This document shows positions 46,827 through 57,598 of a stretch of DNA of 64,000 nucleotides, piece by piece. Source of the DNA: Bradyrhizobium diazoefficiens. Lineage in GTDB: Bacteria > Pseudomonadota > Alphaproteobacteria > Rhizobiales > Xanthobacteraceae. The DNA lies in the NCBI RefSeq assembly GCF_016599855.1, contig NZ_CP067041.1, positions 3,968,001-4,032,000 of the forward strand, given 5' to 3'. The notes beneath the pieces are model-generated. The model saw nothing but the letters and a program-made list of their open reading frames with translations. It had not been told where the DNA came from and did not search any database. The position numbers and the translations under genes were made by a program. The first letter of the stretch is position 1, and the number at the start of each line of letters is the position of its first letter.

Positions 46827-47819
46827 ATGCCCAAAAAACCAAGCAAAAGCCCGGCCGGCAAAGGCCGCCCTACCCCTGTCACGAAGCGCGCCCAGGTCGC
46901 GGCAAAACGCCCCAATGTGGTCTCAAAAGCCGCCCTCAAGGCGGCCCCGGAGCTCCCCCAGGATCGCATCGTCCGCGCGCTGGAGACCATTGCGGCGCAC
47001 CTCGCAGCCCAGGGCAAGCCGGCCGTCGAACGCGAGTCATTCCAACGGGCGGACGCCTATGTCTGGCACCCGGAAGGCCGCTTGGCGGCGGTGCCCCGGG
47101 TCAGCCGCGTCGAGCTGTTCCTCCTGAAGGGCGTCGACCGGATGCGCGACATCTTGATTGAGAACACAGAGCGCTTCGCCAACGGCCTGCCCGCCAACAA
47201 CGCCTTGCTCTGGGGCGCGCGCGGCATGGGCAAGTCGTCGCTGGTGAAGGCGGTGCACGCCAGCATCAATGCGGACCGCAAACCCGCTGACAGACTGAAG
47301 CTGATCGAGATCCACCGCGAGGACATCGAGAGCCTGCCGGCGCTGATGGAGCAGCTCCGCGACTCGTCCTTCCGCTTCATCGTGTTCTGCGACGACCTCT
47401 CCTTCGACGGCAATGATGCGTCCTACAAGTCGCTCAAAGCCGTGCTCGAAGGCGGCATCGAGGGCCGGCCCGAGAACGTCATCCTCTATGCCACCTCCAA
47501 CCGCCGCCATCTGCTCGCGCGAGAGATGATCGAGAACGAGCGCTCGACGGCGATCAATCCGGGCGAAGCCGTCGAGGAAAAAGTCTCGCTGTCGGATCGC
47601 TTCGGCCTCTGGCTCGGTTTCCACCGCTGCAGCCAGGACGAATATCTCGCTATGGTGCGCGGCTATTGCAACCATTTCGGCATCAACGTCGCCGATGAGG
47701 CGCTGGAGCGCGAGGCGCTGGAATGGTCGACCACGCGCGGCTCGCGCTCGGGCCGCGTCGCCTGGCAGTTCGTCCAGGAGTTGGCGGGACGGCTCGGCGT
47801 GAAGCTGATGGCGACGTAG
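46827..47819 (+). CDS. DUF815 family AAA-type ATPase
   Basis: The 330-aa product has a lysine/alanine/proline-rich N-terminus of about 60 residues and an ATPase domain with Walker A WGARGMGKSSLVKA and Walker B FIVFCDDLSFD, then YKSLKAVLEGG and YATSNRRHLLAR, all signatures of DUF815. The function is not established. AGGAACTT precedes ATG 46827. It is divergent from yajC. Confidence 0.88.
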   Translation: MPKKPSKSPAGKGRPTPVTKRAQVAAKRPNVVSKAALKAAPELPQDRIVRALETIAAHLAAQGKPAVERESFQRADAYVWHPEGRLAAVPRVSRVELFLLKGVDRMRDILIENTERFANGLPANNALLWGARGMGKSSLVKAVHASINADRKPADRLKLIEIHREDIESLPALMEQLRDSSFRFIVFCDDLSFDGNDASYKSLKAVLEGGIEGRPENVILYATSNRRHLLAREMIENERSTAINPGEAVEEKVSLSDRFGLWLGFHRCSQDEYLAMVRGYCNHFGINVADEALEREALEWSTTRGSRSGRVAWQFVQELAGRLGVKLMAT

Positions 47820-47844
47820 CGGGAGCTGTTGCCGCACTCAAAAC

Positions 47845-47947
47845 TGTCGTCGCCCGCGAAAGCGGGCGATCCAGTATTCCAGAGACGATTGTGACCGATC
47901 GAGAGGCCGCGGCGTACTGGGTCGCCCGGTCAAGCCGGACGACGACA
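47845..47947. repeat. Dispersed palindromic repeat between DUF815 and nlpD-like genes
   Basis: TGTCGTCG opens and CGACGACA closes this stretch, with inner GCCCGC/GCGGGC and CCAGTA/TACTGG pairs, so it can fold into nested hairpins. It fills the gap between two convergent genes. The text matches a high-copy Bradyrhizobium intergenic repeat as I recall it. Confidence 0.65.
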
Positions 47948-47973
47948 CCGTCCTTATGGAAGCAGAGTACGCC

Positions 47974-49350
47974 TCACGCCCCGTTCAGGAATTGAAGCGG
48001 GTCAACCGGGCTCGATCCCTTGCGGATTTCGAAGTGGAGCTGCGGCGACGCCACCTCCCCGGATTGACCCGACTTGGCAATGACCTGGCCGCGCTTGATG
48101 GTATCGCCGCGCTTCACCAACAGCTCACTCGCATGGGCATATGCGGTGACGTAGCCGTTGGCGTGCCGAACCAGGACCAGATTGCCGTAACCTTTCAGCT
48201 CGTTGCCGGAATAGGCAACCACACCATCTTCAGCCGCCTTGATCGGCGTACCCTCGGGCACCGCAACGTTGATGCCATCGTTAGACTTGCCGTTGGTCTT
48301 GGCACCGTAGCTCGTGATCACCTTGCCGCGCACCGGCCAGCGGAAGGTCGGCAGCGAGCTGGTGGTCTCTGCCGGCTTCGCCGGCGTCTCAGCGGGCTTC
48401 TCGTCGATATTGGCGGTGGCCTGCGCCAGGCGCGCGCTCTGCGCCGGCGCGGCGACCGCGGCCATCTTGGTCGTCGATGCGGGAGCTGCTGCAACCGGCT
48501 GCAGCGCAGCCGCCACGGGGGCCGCGCCGACAGGTGCCGGAGCAAGGGGGGCCGCAACTGCCGCGGTTCTGGCGCCCGGGACGGTCAGCTTGGTGCCGAG
48601 CTTGAGCTTTGCGGACGGATCGAGACCATTGGCATGAGCAAGCTCGGCCGCGGAGATATGGTTCTTGCGCGCGATGCTGGTGAGCGTGTCGCCATGATTG
48701 ACGAAGTGGAAGCTGGACGGGGCGGCCGCAACCGCCTTCGGCGCCACGACGGGAGCAGCAGCTGGAGCCATGACCGGCGCAGGAGCAGCAGCCGTTGCAC
48801 CCGGATGCGGGATGATCAGCTGCTGGCCGGGCGAAAGCGCGCGCGGGCCCTTGTAGCCGTTAGCGGCCATGATCGCGTGCGGCGTGACGTGGTAGCGCTT
48901 GGCGAGCACGTCGAGCGTGTCGCTGGTGCCGACGATGATCTTGGTCCCACCGACCGGCTGGGCGGTTGCGACGGAGCGCGGCGGCACGGTGCCGGTGGTT
49001 TCAAGATGTGGCTGGGCCGGCGGCGTGTAGGACCCAAGCCCACGACCGCCTCCGGAAACACCCCCACCCGCTGCGACGGGATAGGATTGCGGCGCAGCGA
49101 CTGCCGGCGGCGGCAAGGGCTGGGACTGATACTGGGCCTGCGGCCGCGCATATTGCGGCAGCTCACGCTGCGCCGGCGGGGCCTGCTGAACCGAACCGGT
49201 CTGCTCGGAAGCGAAGGGATTTGAGAAGTTCGACTGGGACAGCCGCGACGACATGTCGGCACTGCACCCGGCGAAGCTGAAGGAAATCAGCGCCAGCACC
49301 GCGACCTGCGGTACGCGGCGCGAGTAAAGCAACTCGGCGACAACAGACAT
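47974..49350 (-). CDS. NlpD-like LysM/LytM lipoprotein (probable amidase activator)
   Basis: The 458-aa product has a lipobox-like SFAGCSAD, two LysM domains (starting TSDTLDVLAKRYHVTP and HGDTLTSIARKNHIS) joined by Ala/Pro-rich linkers, and a C-terminal M23/LytM domain of about 110 residues. In this domain the zinc ligands are replaced: NDGIN stands where catalytic enzymes have HxGxD, and QLHFEIR where they have HxH. It therefore resembles NlpD/EnvC, which activate septal amidases rather than cut peptidoglycan. It lies downstream of pcm and surE, the classic nlpD neighbourhood. Confidence 0.88.
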   Translation of the reverse strand: MSVVAELLYSRRVPQVAVLALISFSFAGCSADMSSRLSQSNFSNPFASEQTGSVQQAPPAQRELPQYARPQAQYQSQPLPPPAVAAPQSYPVAAGGGVSGGGRGLGSYTPPAQPHLETTGTVPPRSVATAQPVGGTKIIVGTSDTLDVLAKRYHVTPHAIMAANGYKGPRALSPGQQLIIPHPGATAAAPAPVMAPAAAPVVAPKAVAAAPSSFHFVNHGDTLTSIARKNHISAAELAHANGLDPSAKLKLGTKLTVPGARTAAVAAPLAPAPVGAAPVAAALQPVAAAPASTTKMAAVAAPAQSARLAQATANIDEKPAETPAKPAETTSSLPTFRWPVRGKVITSYGAKTNGKSNDGINVAVPEGTPIKAAEDGVVAYSGNELKGYGNLVLVRHANGYVTAYAHASELLVKRGDTIKRGQVIAKSGQSGEVASPQLHFEIRKGSSPVDPLQFLNGA

Positions 49351-49378
49351 GGTTACTCACTCGTACGCAACAGAACTG

Positions 49379-49395
49379 GTGTTTTAAGTAAACAC
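49379..49395. promoter_or_regulatory. Short palindrome in the nlpD-like promoter region
   Basis: GTGTTT and AAACAC are inverse repeats with a 5-nt spacer, about 30 nt upstream of the nlpD-like start codon in an AT-rich stretch. It may be a regulator binding site; I cannot assign a protein to it. Confidence 0.25.
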
Positions 49396-49459
49396 GCGCC
49401 GAGTAAATAACGGCTTAACCCTCCCAATAAGATGTTGGCAGCACAGCCGATCCGGAATT

Positions 49460-50110
49460 CTACAGCTCCCGCGCTACGCCAGGTAGCGCCGGCACGAAAC
49501 GGACCTCGACCAGTTCCTTGCGCTCAATCCCGGTTTCGGTCCGGCTGAGGCGGGTCAGCGTCTGCACGCCCTGATGCGGGCCGACCGGCGCGATCAGGAT
49601 GCCGCCGATCTCGAGCCGTTCGATCAGGTTCTCCGGAATTTGCTCCACCGCGGCGGTGACGATGATGCGGTCGAACGGGCCGATGTTCGGGGGCAAATTG
49701 AGACCGTCGCCGAGCATCACCTCGACATTGTGACAGTCCAGCTTTTCAAGTCTGGCGCGCGCGGCGTCAGCAAGCCTGCGGTAGCGCTCGACCGTCAGCA
49801 CCTCACGCGCCAGGCGCGACAGCACGGCAGCCTGGTAGCCGGATCCGGCGCCGATCTCGAGTACGCGGTGCTGCTTCTGAAGCTGAAGCTGCTCGGTCAT
49901 GTAGGCGACAACGAAGGGCTGGCTGATCGTCTGCCCGCAGGCGATCGGCAGCGCGGTGTCACGATAAGCGGCGTCGCGATCGGCCTCCTCGACGAACAGA
50001 TCGCGCGGCACCTCCTCCATCGTTCGCAGCACGGTCTGATCGCTGATGCCGCGACGCCTCAGCGTGAGCTGAAACATCATCTTTTCCGGCGGGGGCTGAT
50101 TGGAGATCAT
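49460..50110 (-). CDS. pcm: Protein-L-isoaspartate O-methyltransferase
   Basis: Pcm methylates isoaspartyl residues in aged proteins using SAM, starting their repair. The 216-aa product has the SAM-binding motif [19 protein letters not shown], the preceding [17 protein letters not shown] and the post-motif region [14 protein letters not shown]. The first ATG at 50110 gives normal family length. It is on the same strand as surE, but a response regulator gene on the opposite strand lies between them. Confidence 0.95.
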   Translation of the reverse strand: MISNQPPPEKMMFQLTLRRRGISDQTVLRTMEEVPRDLFVEEADRDAAYRDTALPIACGQTISQPFVVAYMTEQLQLQKQHRVLEIGAGSGYQAAVLSRLAREVLTVERYRRLADAARARLEKLDCHNVEVMLGDGLNLPPNIGPFDRIIVTAAVEQIPENLIERLEIGGILIAPVGPHQGVQTLTRLSRTETGIERKELVEVRFVPALPGVAREL

Positions 50111-50342
50111 CGCTGCTTATGCCGCCTCGTCCGGTCGATGGTTATGACGCCGATGCCCAGAGCCAGAACCTTGTTCCCACTGAGGAACCCATGATAGTCT
50201 TTAGGCTTGGCATTTGACTACAAAACGGCTTGCAGCGGAGGAGCGCTCCAGCCATTTTCAAGTGCCAGTTGGCCGAAACGTACATTGCGCCGATTCGTGT
50301 TATCTGCGAACGTTTTCGGGAATGGGCAAGGACTCAACGATA

Positions 50343-50714
50343 ATGACCGCGACGGGGCTTTCCGGCCGCTCTGTATTCCTCGTCGAGGACGAGGTGATGA
50401 TCCGAATGATGGTTGCGGATATGCTGGAAGAGCTCGGCTACAAGATCGCGGCCGAAGCAGGCGACATCACCGAAGCGATGCGGCTCGCCCAGGCCATCGA
50501 GTTCGACATCGCCATTCTCGACGTCAACGTCAACGGCAAGGTCATCTCGCCGGTCGCCGACGTCATCAAGGCGAAGGGTTGCCCCTTCATCTTTGCGACC
50601 GGCTACGGCTCCTCGGGCCTGCCCGAGCAATACCGCGATCGGCCGGCGCTTCAGAAGCCGTTCCAGCTCGACGCGCTCGGCAGGACCATCGAAGCCGCAC
50701 TTCGCGGCAGCTAG
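50343..50714 (+). CDS. Single-domain response regulator
   Basis: The 123-aa product is a receiver domain alone: acidic pair in VEDEVMIRMM, phosphoacceptor aspartate in DIAILDVNVNG, Thr in IFATGYGSSG and the conserved lysine in LQKPFQL. There is no output domain, so it probably signals by protein contact, like the many single-domain receivers of Alphaproteobacteria. Two earlier in-frame starts exist (50214 and 50322), but AAGGA sits 10 nt before ATG 50343. No kinase gene is adjacent. It converges with surE. Confidence 0.88.
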   Translation: MTATGLSGRSVFLVEDEVMIRMMVADMLEELGYKIAAEAGDITEAMRLAQAIEFDIAILDVNVNGKVISPVADVIKAKGCPFIFATGYGSSGLPEQYRDRPALQKPFQLDALGRTIEAALRGS

Positions 50715-50722
50715 ACTAGCTT

Positions 50723-51490
50723 CTACTTCAGCATCGCGCTCAACTCTTCGGAAAACGCTTCGTTGGTGCGGTCGAGCCGCAGCGGCGTGACCGAGACGTA
50801 GCGCGCGCGCAGCGCTGCGAGATCTGTGCCCTCGGCCGGCGTGTCCATCATTGCTGCACGCTCGAATCCGATCCAGAAATAGGGATTGTTGCGCCCGTCC
50901 CTCCGTTCGTCGATGCGAAGAAAGCCGAGGTTGCGCTTGCCCTGCCGCGTGACTCGAATGCCGAGCACATCCTCCGGCGCACAGGACGGGAAGTTGACGT
51001 TGATGACGGTGTCCTTCGGGATGCCGGCCTTGATCACCTTGCGCAGGATGTCGGGACCGAACTTGCGCGCGGTGTCCCACGGCGGCCGCTCGCGCGTCTC
51101 GACGCTGAATTCCTGCGACAGCGCGAATGACGGGATGCCCAGAATGGTGCCTTCGAGCGCGCCGGCGATGGTGCCGGAATAGACCACATCCTCGGCAACG
51201 TTGCGGCCCTTGTTGACGCCGGAGAGCACGACATCGGGCAGCTTGGCGCCGAGGATATGGCGCGCGCCCATGATGACGCAGTCGGTCGGCGTGCCGCGCA
51301 CCGCGAAGTGCCGCGGCCCGACTTCGCGCAGGCGCAGGGGATCGTTTAGCGACAGCGAATGCGACACGCCGGACTGATCGAGCTCTGGTGCCACCACCCA
51401 GACTTCGTCGGACAGCGCGCGTGCGATCTCTTCCACGACCTTGAGGCCGGAAGCGTGGATGCCGTCGTCATTGGTGCAGAGAATGCGCAT
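50723..51490 (-). CDS. surE: 5'-nucleotidase / stationary-phase survival protein SurE
   Basis: SurE is a metal-dependent nucleotidase that dephosphorylates nucleoside monophosphates. The 255-aa product starts with the metal-binding MRILCTNDDGIHASG, followed by APELDQSGVSHSLSL, the serine/asparagine site in SGVNKGRNVAEDVVYSGTIAGALEG, given here in parts, and INVNFPS. Its neighbours serS and pcm are typical. The ATG at 51490 is the family start. Confidence 0.95.
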   Translation of the reverse strand: MRILCTNDDGIHASGLKVVEEIARALSDEVWVVAPELDQSGVSHSLSLNDPLRLREVGPRHFAVRGTPTDCVIMGARHILGAKLPDVVLSGVNKGRNVAEDVVYSGTIAGALEGTILGIPSFALSQEFSVETRERPPWDTARKFGPDILRKVIKAGIPKDTVINVNFPSCAPEDVLGIRVTRQGKRNLGFLRIDERRDGRNNPYFWIGFERAAMMDTPAEGTDLAALRARYVSVTPLRLDRTNEAFSEELSAMLK

Positions 51491-51595
51491 GCCGGAGGTC
51501 GATTCCTGAGCTGGGATGAGGCCGTCTTATCCGGCTATGGCCGATCAGGCAAACCGGCCAAAAGCGGCCTGCGGCAGGTTCCGGGCCTAGTCCTG

Positions 51596-51958
51596 TCACC
51601 GCCGAACTCGCCATAGCGGCAGAAAACGCGCAAGGCGCCCCTCCGCATGCAACGTCATCGCCGACACGTCCGGGCTCACAACGGGAGCTACGATCACGCC
51701 GAGCGCCGCCAATTGCGCAACGATAGGGTCGGAGTCCGGTGTCTGCGGAAAGCGATCACGCGCGACCGTCAGCGCCTTATCAAAATCCGCGGCATTGACG
51801 CCGGGCTTGGCTCGCCGGCTTTGCACATGCGCGTCGTCCCAGAGCCGCGCGATCTCGATGTCCAAAACGCCGCGCAGGCGCTGGTCGACGGCCTGGATGC
51901 CGGCACCGGTCACCGCCCATTGTCGGCCGACCCAGAAGATGTCGCGGTGCAAGGCCAT
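51596..51958 (-). CDS. Hypothetical protein between serS and surE
   Basis: The 120-aa frame starts at ATG 51958 (MALHRDIFWVGRQWAVTG). It has no signal peptide; an alpha/beta pattern with VLDIEIARLWDDAHV and LAALGVIVAPVV can be seen. The frame is open further upstream without features. I do not recognise a family. It lies in line with serS and surE on the minus strand and may be in their operon. Confidence 0.6.
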   Translation of the reverse strand: MALHRDIFWVGRQWAVTGAGIQAVDQRLRGVLDIEIARLWDDAHVQSRRAKPGVNAADFDKALTVARDRFPQTPDSDPIVAQLAALGVIVAPVVSPDVSAMTLHAEGRLARFLPLWRVRR

Positions 51959-52054
51959 GAACGGTGGTTTCGCGTTGTCGGTTGGCCGGCAGGATAGCCG
52001 GCCAACCGATCTTCGCAACCAAACGTTTCTGCGTTTCAGACGGGCAATCGCGTT

Positions 52055-53644
<1,590 letters not shown>

Positions 53645-53686
53645 GAATCATGGGCTGAGCGGCGATATGATAGAGCGAAAAGCGCC

Positions 53687-54496
53687 CTACTCCGCCGGAT
53701 TGGTGCTCGACGACGCGTTCGTGCTGGAGGCCCGGGAGGCCGCCGCCTTCTTCTCCACCATCGAGACCGAGATGATCGAGCCCTCGTAGAGCGCGAGCAA
53801 GGGCAGCGCGAGCGAGCACTGGCTGAGCACGTCGGGCGGTGTCAGCACGGCTGCAATGATGAAGGCGACCACGATGAAATAACGGCGCTTCTCGCGCAGC
53901 ATCTTTGACGTGATGATGCCGACCCGTCCGAGCAGAGTCAGGATCACCGGAAGCTGGAAGGCGATGCCGAAGGCGAAGATCAGCGACATCATCAGCGACA
54001 GATATTCGCCGACCTTGGGCAGCAGCTGGATCTGCGCGGTCTCGTCGCCGCCCATCTGCTGCATGCCGAGCGAGAAACGGACCAGCATCGGCAGCACGAC
54101 GAAATAGACCAGCATAGCGCCCAGCACGAAGAAGAACGGGGTCGCGACCAGATATGGCAGGAAGGCCTGCTTCTCGTGCTTGTAGAGTCCGGGCGCCACG
54201 AACTTGTAGATCTGTGTGGCGACGATCGGGAATGAGATGAAGCCGGCACCGAACAGCGCCAGCTTGAGCTGGGTGATGAAATATTCCAGCAGCGCCGTGT
54301 AGATAAATTTCGAGTTCTCGGCGCCGGCGACCCACACGAACGGCCAGACCAGAACGTTGTAGATCTGCTTGGCGAAGAAGAAGCAGAAGATGAAGGCCAC
54401 CCCGAAGCCGAGCAGCGCCTTGATCAGCCGCGAGCGCAGCTCGATCAGGTGGTCCATCAGCGGGGCTTTGCTGGCCTCGATATCGGCGTCGCTCAT
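53687..54496 (-). CDS. tatC: Sec-independent protein translocase TatC
   Basis: TatC is the receptor for twin-arginine signal peptides in the inner membrane. The 269-aa product has six membrane segments; the conserved N-terminal [17 protein letters not shown], the periplasmic [17 protein letters not shown] and [14 protein letters not shown] blocks are clear. Its start overlaps the tatB stop by 4 nt (ATGA). The C-terminus is a short Ser/Ala-rich tail. Confidence 0.96.
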   Translation of the reverse strand: MSDADIEASKAPLMDHLIELRSRLIKALLGFGVAFIFCFFFAKQIYNVLVWPFVWVAGAENSKFIYTALLEYFITQLKLALFGAGFISFPIVATQIYKFVAPGLYKHEKQAFLPYLVATPFFFVLGAMLVYFVVLPMLVRFSLGMQQMGGDETAQIQLLPKVGEYLSLMMSLIFAFGIAFQLPVILTLLGRVGIITSKMLREKRRYFIVVAFIIAAVLTPPDVLSQCSLALPLLALYEGSIISVSMVEKKAAASRASSTNASSSTNPAE

Positions 54497-55011
54497 GACG
54501 CTTTGGCGTCCTTGATCGCTTCGGATGGCGCGGTGTCTTGAGCAACAGTGTCCTGCGCAACCGGCGTCTGCCCGAGTTCGTGGGTGATGGCGAGCGGCTC
54601 GTTCACCGCCGCATGCGCCTCGGCTTCCACGAAGGTCTCTGGCGTCGGCGCTTCAGGCGTGGTCGGACTTGCCGGCGGTTCAACAGCAGTCGCCGTTGGC
54701 GTCTCGGCCGGCTTGTCGAGCGCATCGACGCGCAGCGCGTCGCTGACGTCCTTCTGAAGCGAGGTCATCAGACCGCCGCCCGTGAAGCCGGAGGCGGCTT
54801 CCTTGACCTCGTCAAAGCTCTTCTTGAGGTCGGCCATTTCAGCCTCGCGCATGGCTTCCTGGAACTGGCCCTGGAATTCGGCGGCCATCTTGCGGGCCTT
54901 GCCCATCCATTGGCCAACCATGCGCAGCACGCCCGGCAGCTCTTTCGGGCCGATGGCGACCAGGGCCACGACCCCGATCAGGACCAGTTCACTCCACCCG
55001 ATGTCGAACAT
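54493..55011 (-). CDS. tatB: Sec-independent protein translocase TatB
   Basis: TatB cooperates with TatC in substrate binding. The 172-aa product has the N-terminal membrane helix with [27 protein letters not shown], given by its start and end only, an amphipathic helix after the GPKELP hinge and a long Pro/Thr/Ala/Glu-rich cytoplasmic tail. It is coupled to tatC by a 4-nt overlap and lies about 90 nt after tatA. Confidence 0.95.
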   Translation of the reverse strand: MFDIGWSELVLIGVVALVAIGPKELPGVLRMVGQWMGKARKMAAEFQGQFQEAMREAEMADLKKSFDEVKEAASGFTGGGLMTSLQKDVSDALRVDALDKPAETPTATAVEPPASPTTPEAPTPETFVEAEAHAAVNEPLAITHELGQTPVAQDTVAQDTAPSEAIKDAKAS

Positions 55012-55099
55012 GACGTCTTCCGTTCACGCGAAGCCACGACCGGCCCAATCCCTCACGCGCAGGATCGGGTCCGCTTCCCGCGTCTCGCGTGCTCCTGGC

Positions 55100-55336
55100 T
55101 CAGACGGCCTTGCTGCCGACGTCGGACCGCGCCGCAGTCGGCGCCGCATTATTGTGCTCGATGGACTTGGACGGCTCGGGCTTGTCGGCGACCTTGTCGT
55201 CGTCCTGCATGCCCTTCTTGAAGGCCTTGATGCCCTGCGCCACGTCGCCCATCAGATCCGAAATCTTGCCGCGGCCGAACAGCAGCAGGACCACTGCGAT
55301 CACCAGGATCCAGTGCCAAATGCTAAGCGAACCCAT
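55100..55336 (-). CDS. tatA: Sec-independent protein translocase TatA
   Basis: TatA forms the size-variable part of the Tat translocase. The 78-aa product has the membrane helix [15 protein letters not shown] followed by the hinge and amphipathic helix [20 protein letters not shown]. The tail is short and charged. ATG 55336 (MGSLSIWHW) is chosen over the longer upstream frame because it places the helix directly at the N-terminus, as in all TatA proteins. Confidence 0.95.
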   Translation of the reverse strand: MGSLSIWHWILVIAVVLLLFGRGKISDLMGDVAQGIKAFKKGMQDDDKVADKPEPSKSIEHNNAAPTAARSDVGSKAV

Positions 55337-55504
55337 CCTGCAACCCTCCAAACGCATATGGCCGGGGACCCGGCCGATCTTCACCGAAACCTAGGCTTCG
55401 CAGGTGTCAAAAACAAGGACCAAGGCAGCGCCAATTCGCTGTTGGCACTACGTAATCTTGCTAGTGTTAACTGGTCGCAGGGGGTCCGTCGAAGAGCCGG
55501 AGGA

Positions 55505-56257
55505 TCACTCCTCGCTTCCGCCCTCGCCGCCCTCGTTGCCACCTTCCGGCGGTGTTTCGGGCTCGACCGCCGGCGCCAGCGCCAGATCGAGGTCCTCGCC
55601 GGGTTCCAGCGGATCCTCGTCCTCGCGCAGCTGCGGGTCATCCGACGGCGTCGGCACGCTGAAGCCGGTCGGCAGGCGCGAATCCAGCAGGCCCGTGCCC
55701 TTCAGCTCCTCCAGCCCCGGCAGATCGCCAAGCTGTTCCAAGGTGAATTGCGACAGGAAGTCCTCGGTGGTTCCGAAGGTCAAGGGACGGCCGGGCGTCT
55801 TGCGGCGCCCGCGCGGTTTGATCCAGCCGGTCTCCAGGAGCACGTCGAGCGTACCCTTGGAGGTGACGACACCACGGATCTCTTCGATCTCGGCACGCGT
55901 CACCGGCTGGTGATAGGCGATGATCGCCAACACCTCGATTGCGGCGCGCGACAGCCGCTTGGTCTCGGTGCTCTCGCGCGTCATCAGCCAGGCGAGGTCG
56001 CCGGCGGTGCGGAAGGTCCATTTGTTGGCGACCCGCACGAGGTTCACGCCACGCGAGGCGTAGTCAGCCTGGAGCTGCACGAGCGCGGCCTTCACGTCCA
56101 CACCCTCGGGCATGCGCTTGGCCAGCGTCGCGGTATCCAGCGGTTCACTCGAGGCGAACAGCAGCGCTTCCAGCAGCCGCAATTCTTCAGGACGTGCCTG
56201 GGATTCGTTCTCCATCGGCTCGGCCTCTTCTACCCGCACTTCAGCCAGGCTTGCCAT
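55505..56257 (-). CDS. scpB: Segregation and condensation protein ScpB
   Basis: ScpB dimers bind the kleisin ScpA in the bacterial SMC condensin. The 250-aa product has two winged-helix domains (LRLLEALLFASSEPLD and LSRAAIEVLAIIAYHQPVTRAEIEEIRG, shown by their most typical parts) and an acidic, Gly/Glu-rich C-terminal tail. ATG 56257 has AAGGAG 9 nt before it; the frame extends a few codons upstream to the scpA stop. It follows scpA with about 20 nt between them. Confidence 0.93.
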   Translation of the reverse strand: MASLAEVRVEEAEPMENESQARPEELRLLEALLFASSEPLDTATLAKRMPEGVDVKAALVQLQADYASRGVNLVRVANKWTFRTAGDLAWLMTRESTETKRLSRAAIEVLAIIAYHQPVTRAEIEEIRGVVTSKGTLDVLLETGWIKPRGRRKTPGRPLTFGTTEDFLSQFTLEQLGDLPGLEELKGTGLLDSRLPTGFSVPTPSDDPQLREDEDPLEPGEDLDLALAPAVEPETPPEGGNEGGEGGSEE

Positions 56258-56278
56258 GGCAGCTTCTCCTTCTTGCAC

Positions 56279-57118
56279 TTAACCGACCGGCGCGTCAGGC
56301 GCAGGAGCTGCGTCCACGACCGGTTTAGGGCGCCCCTTCCGGAAATAGATGGGCGCAAACGCCTCTTTCTGGTTCAGCTCGAGCTGACCTTCACGCACCA
56401 GCTCGAGCGCGGCGGCGAAGCTCGAGGCGAACACCGTCGCGCGCTGCGTCGGATCGGCGACGTGACGGATCAGGAAATCGTCGAGAACGCCCCAGTCGTC
56501 TTGTTCGGTGATGCTGCCAACCAGCCGCTCCAGCGTGGCGCGGGCTTCGGCCAGCGACCACACCGTGCGCTTGGCCAGATGCACGCTCGCCAGCACGCGC
56601 GACTGGCGCTGCGAGGCATAAGCCGTGAGCAAATCGTACAGCGTCGCCGTGTATTTCGGATGCCGGATCTCGGCTATTTGCTCGGGCTCGCCGCGCGGAA
56701 AAATGTCGCGCAGCAATTGCTGCCGGTTCATCAGCCGGTTGGCGGCTTCGCGAATGGCTTCGAGACGGCGCAGACGGTTGGCGAGCGCGGTTGCCATTTG
56801 CTCGGCGCTCGGACCTTCCGCACTGGGCGGCTCCGGCAGCAGCAGGCGCGACTTCAGGAAGGCAAGCCAGGCTGCCATCACGAGATAGTCGGCGGCAAGC
56901 TCCAGCCGGATTTTTCGTGCGGCTTCGATGAAGTGGAGATATTGATCGGCGAGCGCGAGGATCGAGATCTTGGCAAGGTCGACCTTCTGCTGCCGCGCCA
57001 GCGCGAGCAACAGATCGAGCGGGCCTTCATAGCCCTCGACGTCGACCACCAAAGCCGGCTCACCCTCGGCGAGCTCTGCGGGCCGCCCGGTTTCAAACGA
57101 TAGGATTTCTGCGGTCAT
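56279..57118 (-). CDS. scpA: Segregation and condensation protein ScpA
   Basis: ScpA is the kleisin that bridges SMC heads. The 279-aa product has the N-terminal VDVEGYEGPLDLLLALARQQKVDLAKISI block, named here by the core EGPLDLLL, the middle LVMAAWLAFLKSRLLLP and a C-terminal winged helix with VASSFAAALELVREGQLEL. The start overlaps the stop of the nagZ remnant by 4 nt (ATGA), so the old translational coupling to nagZ is still in place. Confidence 0.94.
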   Translation of the reverse strand: MTAEILSFETGRPAELAEGEPALVVDVEGYEGPLDLLLALARQQKVDLAKISILALADQYLHFIEAARKIRLELAADYLVMAAWLAFLKSRLLLPEPPSAEGPSAEQMATALANRLRRLEAIREAANRLMNRQQLLRDIFPRGEPEQIAEIRHPKYTATLYDLLTAYASQRQSRVLASVHLAKRTVWSLAEARATLERLVGSITEQDDWGVLDDFLIRHVADPTQRATVFASSFAAALELVREGQLELNQKEAFAPIYFRKGRPKPVVDAAPAPDAPVG

Positions 57119-57553
57119 GCGTATGCCGTGTTTGCGGTCAATGCGTCCAGTTCCGCATTGTCGTTGCTGTGAAGCGGCGTGCCGGCCGCGAACATAGCGC
57201 GACTTCGCTCACAGACGCTTCCCGCCAGCGCCTTCATCGGCACGTCATTACTCATTAACAAACCCTGGAACCCGATAGTGCTGCGAATCACCTGAGCAAT
57301 CATTGTCGCAGAAGTCGTCGCCGGATGGGCGGGGTCGGAGGCGCCATCCACGGGGAATGCTGAGACCGGCGAGATTGGCCGCAATCAGCCGCACCGATAC
57401 CAATTCCCTAAATAGCACCGTGGCTTGGGTCGAAATCTCGATGCTAAGTCTGAAGGGAATGAAGTCCCATGAGCCTGCGGCACGGACAAGCGCCCGCTCA
57501 GCGGCGGTCAATTCCGTTCCGGATACGCCGGTAATGAAGGCCCGCGTGCTCAT
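57115..57553 (-). pseudogene. nagZ: nagZ remnant with large internal deletion
   Basis: NagZ is the cytoplasmic beta-N-acetylglucosaminidase of peptidoglycan recycling and normally has about 340 residues. Here the N-terminus (MSTRAFITGVSGTELTAAERAL) starts at 57553 and runs to about LIAANLAGLSI. The C-terminal part (DPAHPATTSATMIAQVIRS, then GFQGLLMSNDVPMKALAGS) continues in another frame to the stop at 57115. The central catalytic region is missing, including the active-site loop, and a frameshift joins the two pieces near 57360. Position between the SPOR gene and scpA is the conserved place of nagZ. Confidence 0.85.
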
Positions 57554-57598
57554 AGGGCCGATTAACCCTGCCCCGGGAGGGGGTCAAGGAAACCGCCG

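Noticed and set aside
54782..57103. Open frame of 773 codons antisense to tatB, tatA, scpB and scpA
   Set aside because: It runs across four well-supported genes on the other strand and has no domain; long antisense frames are expected at this GC content.
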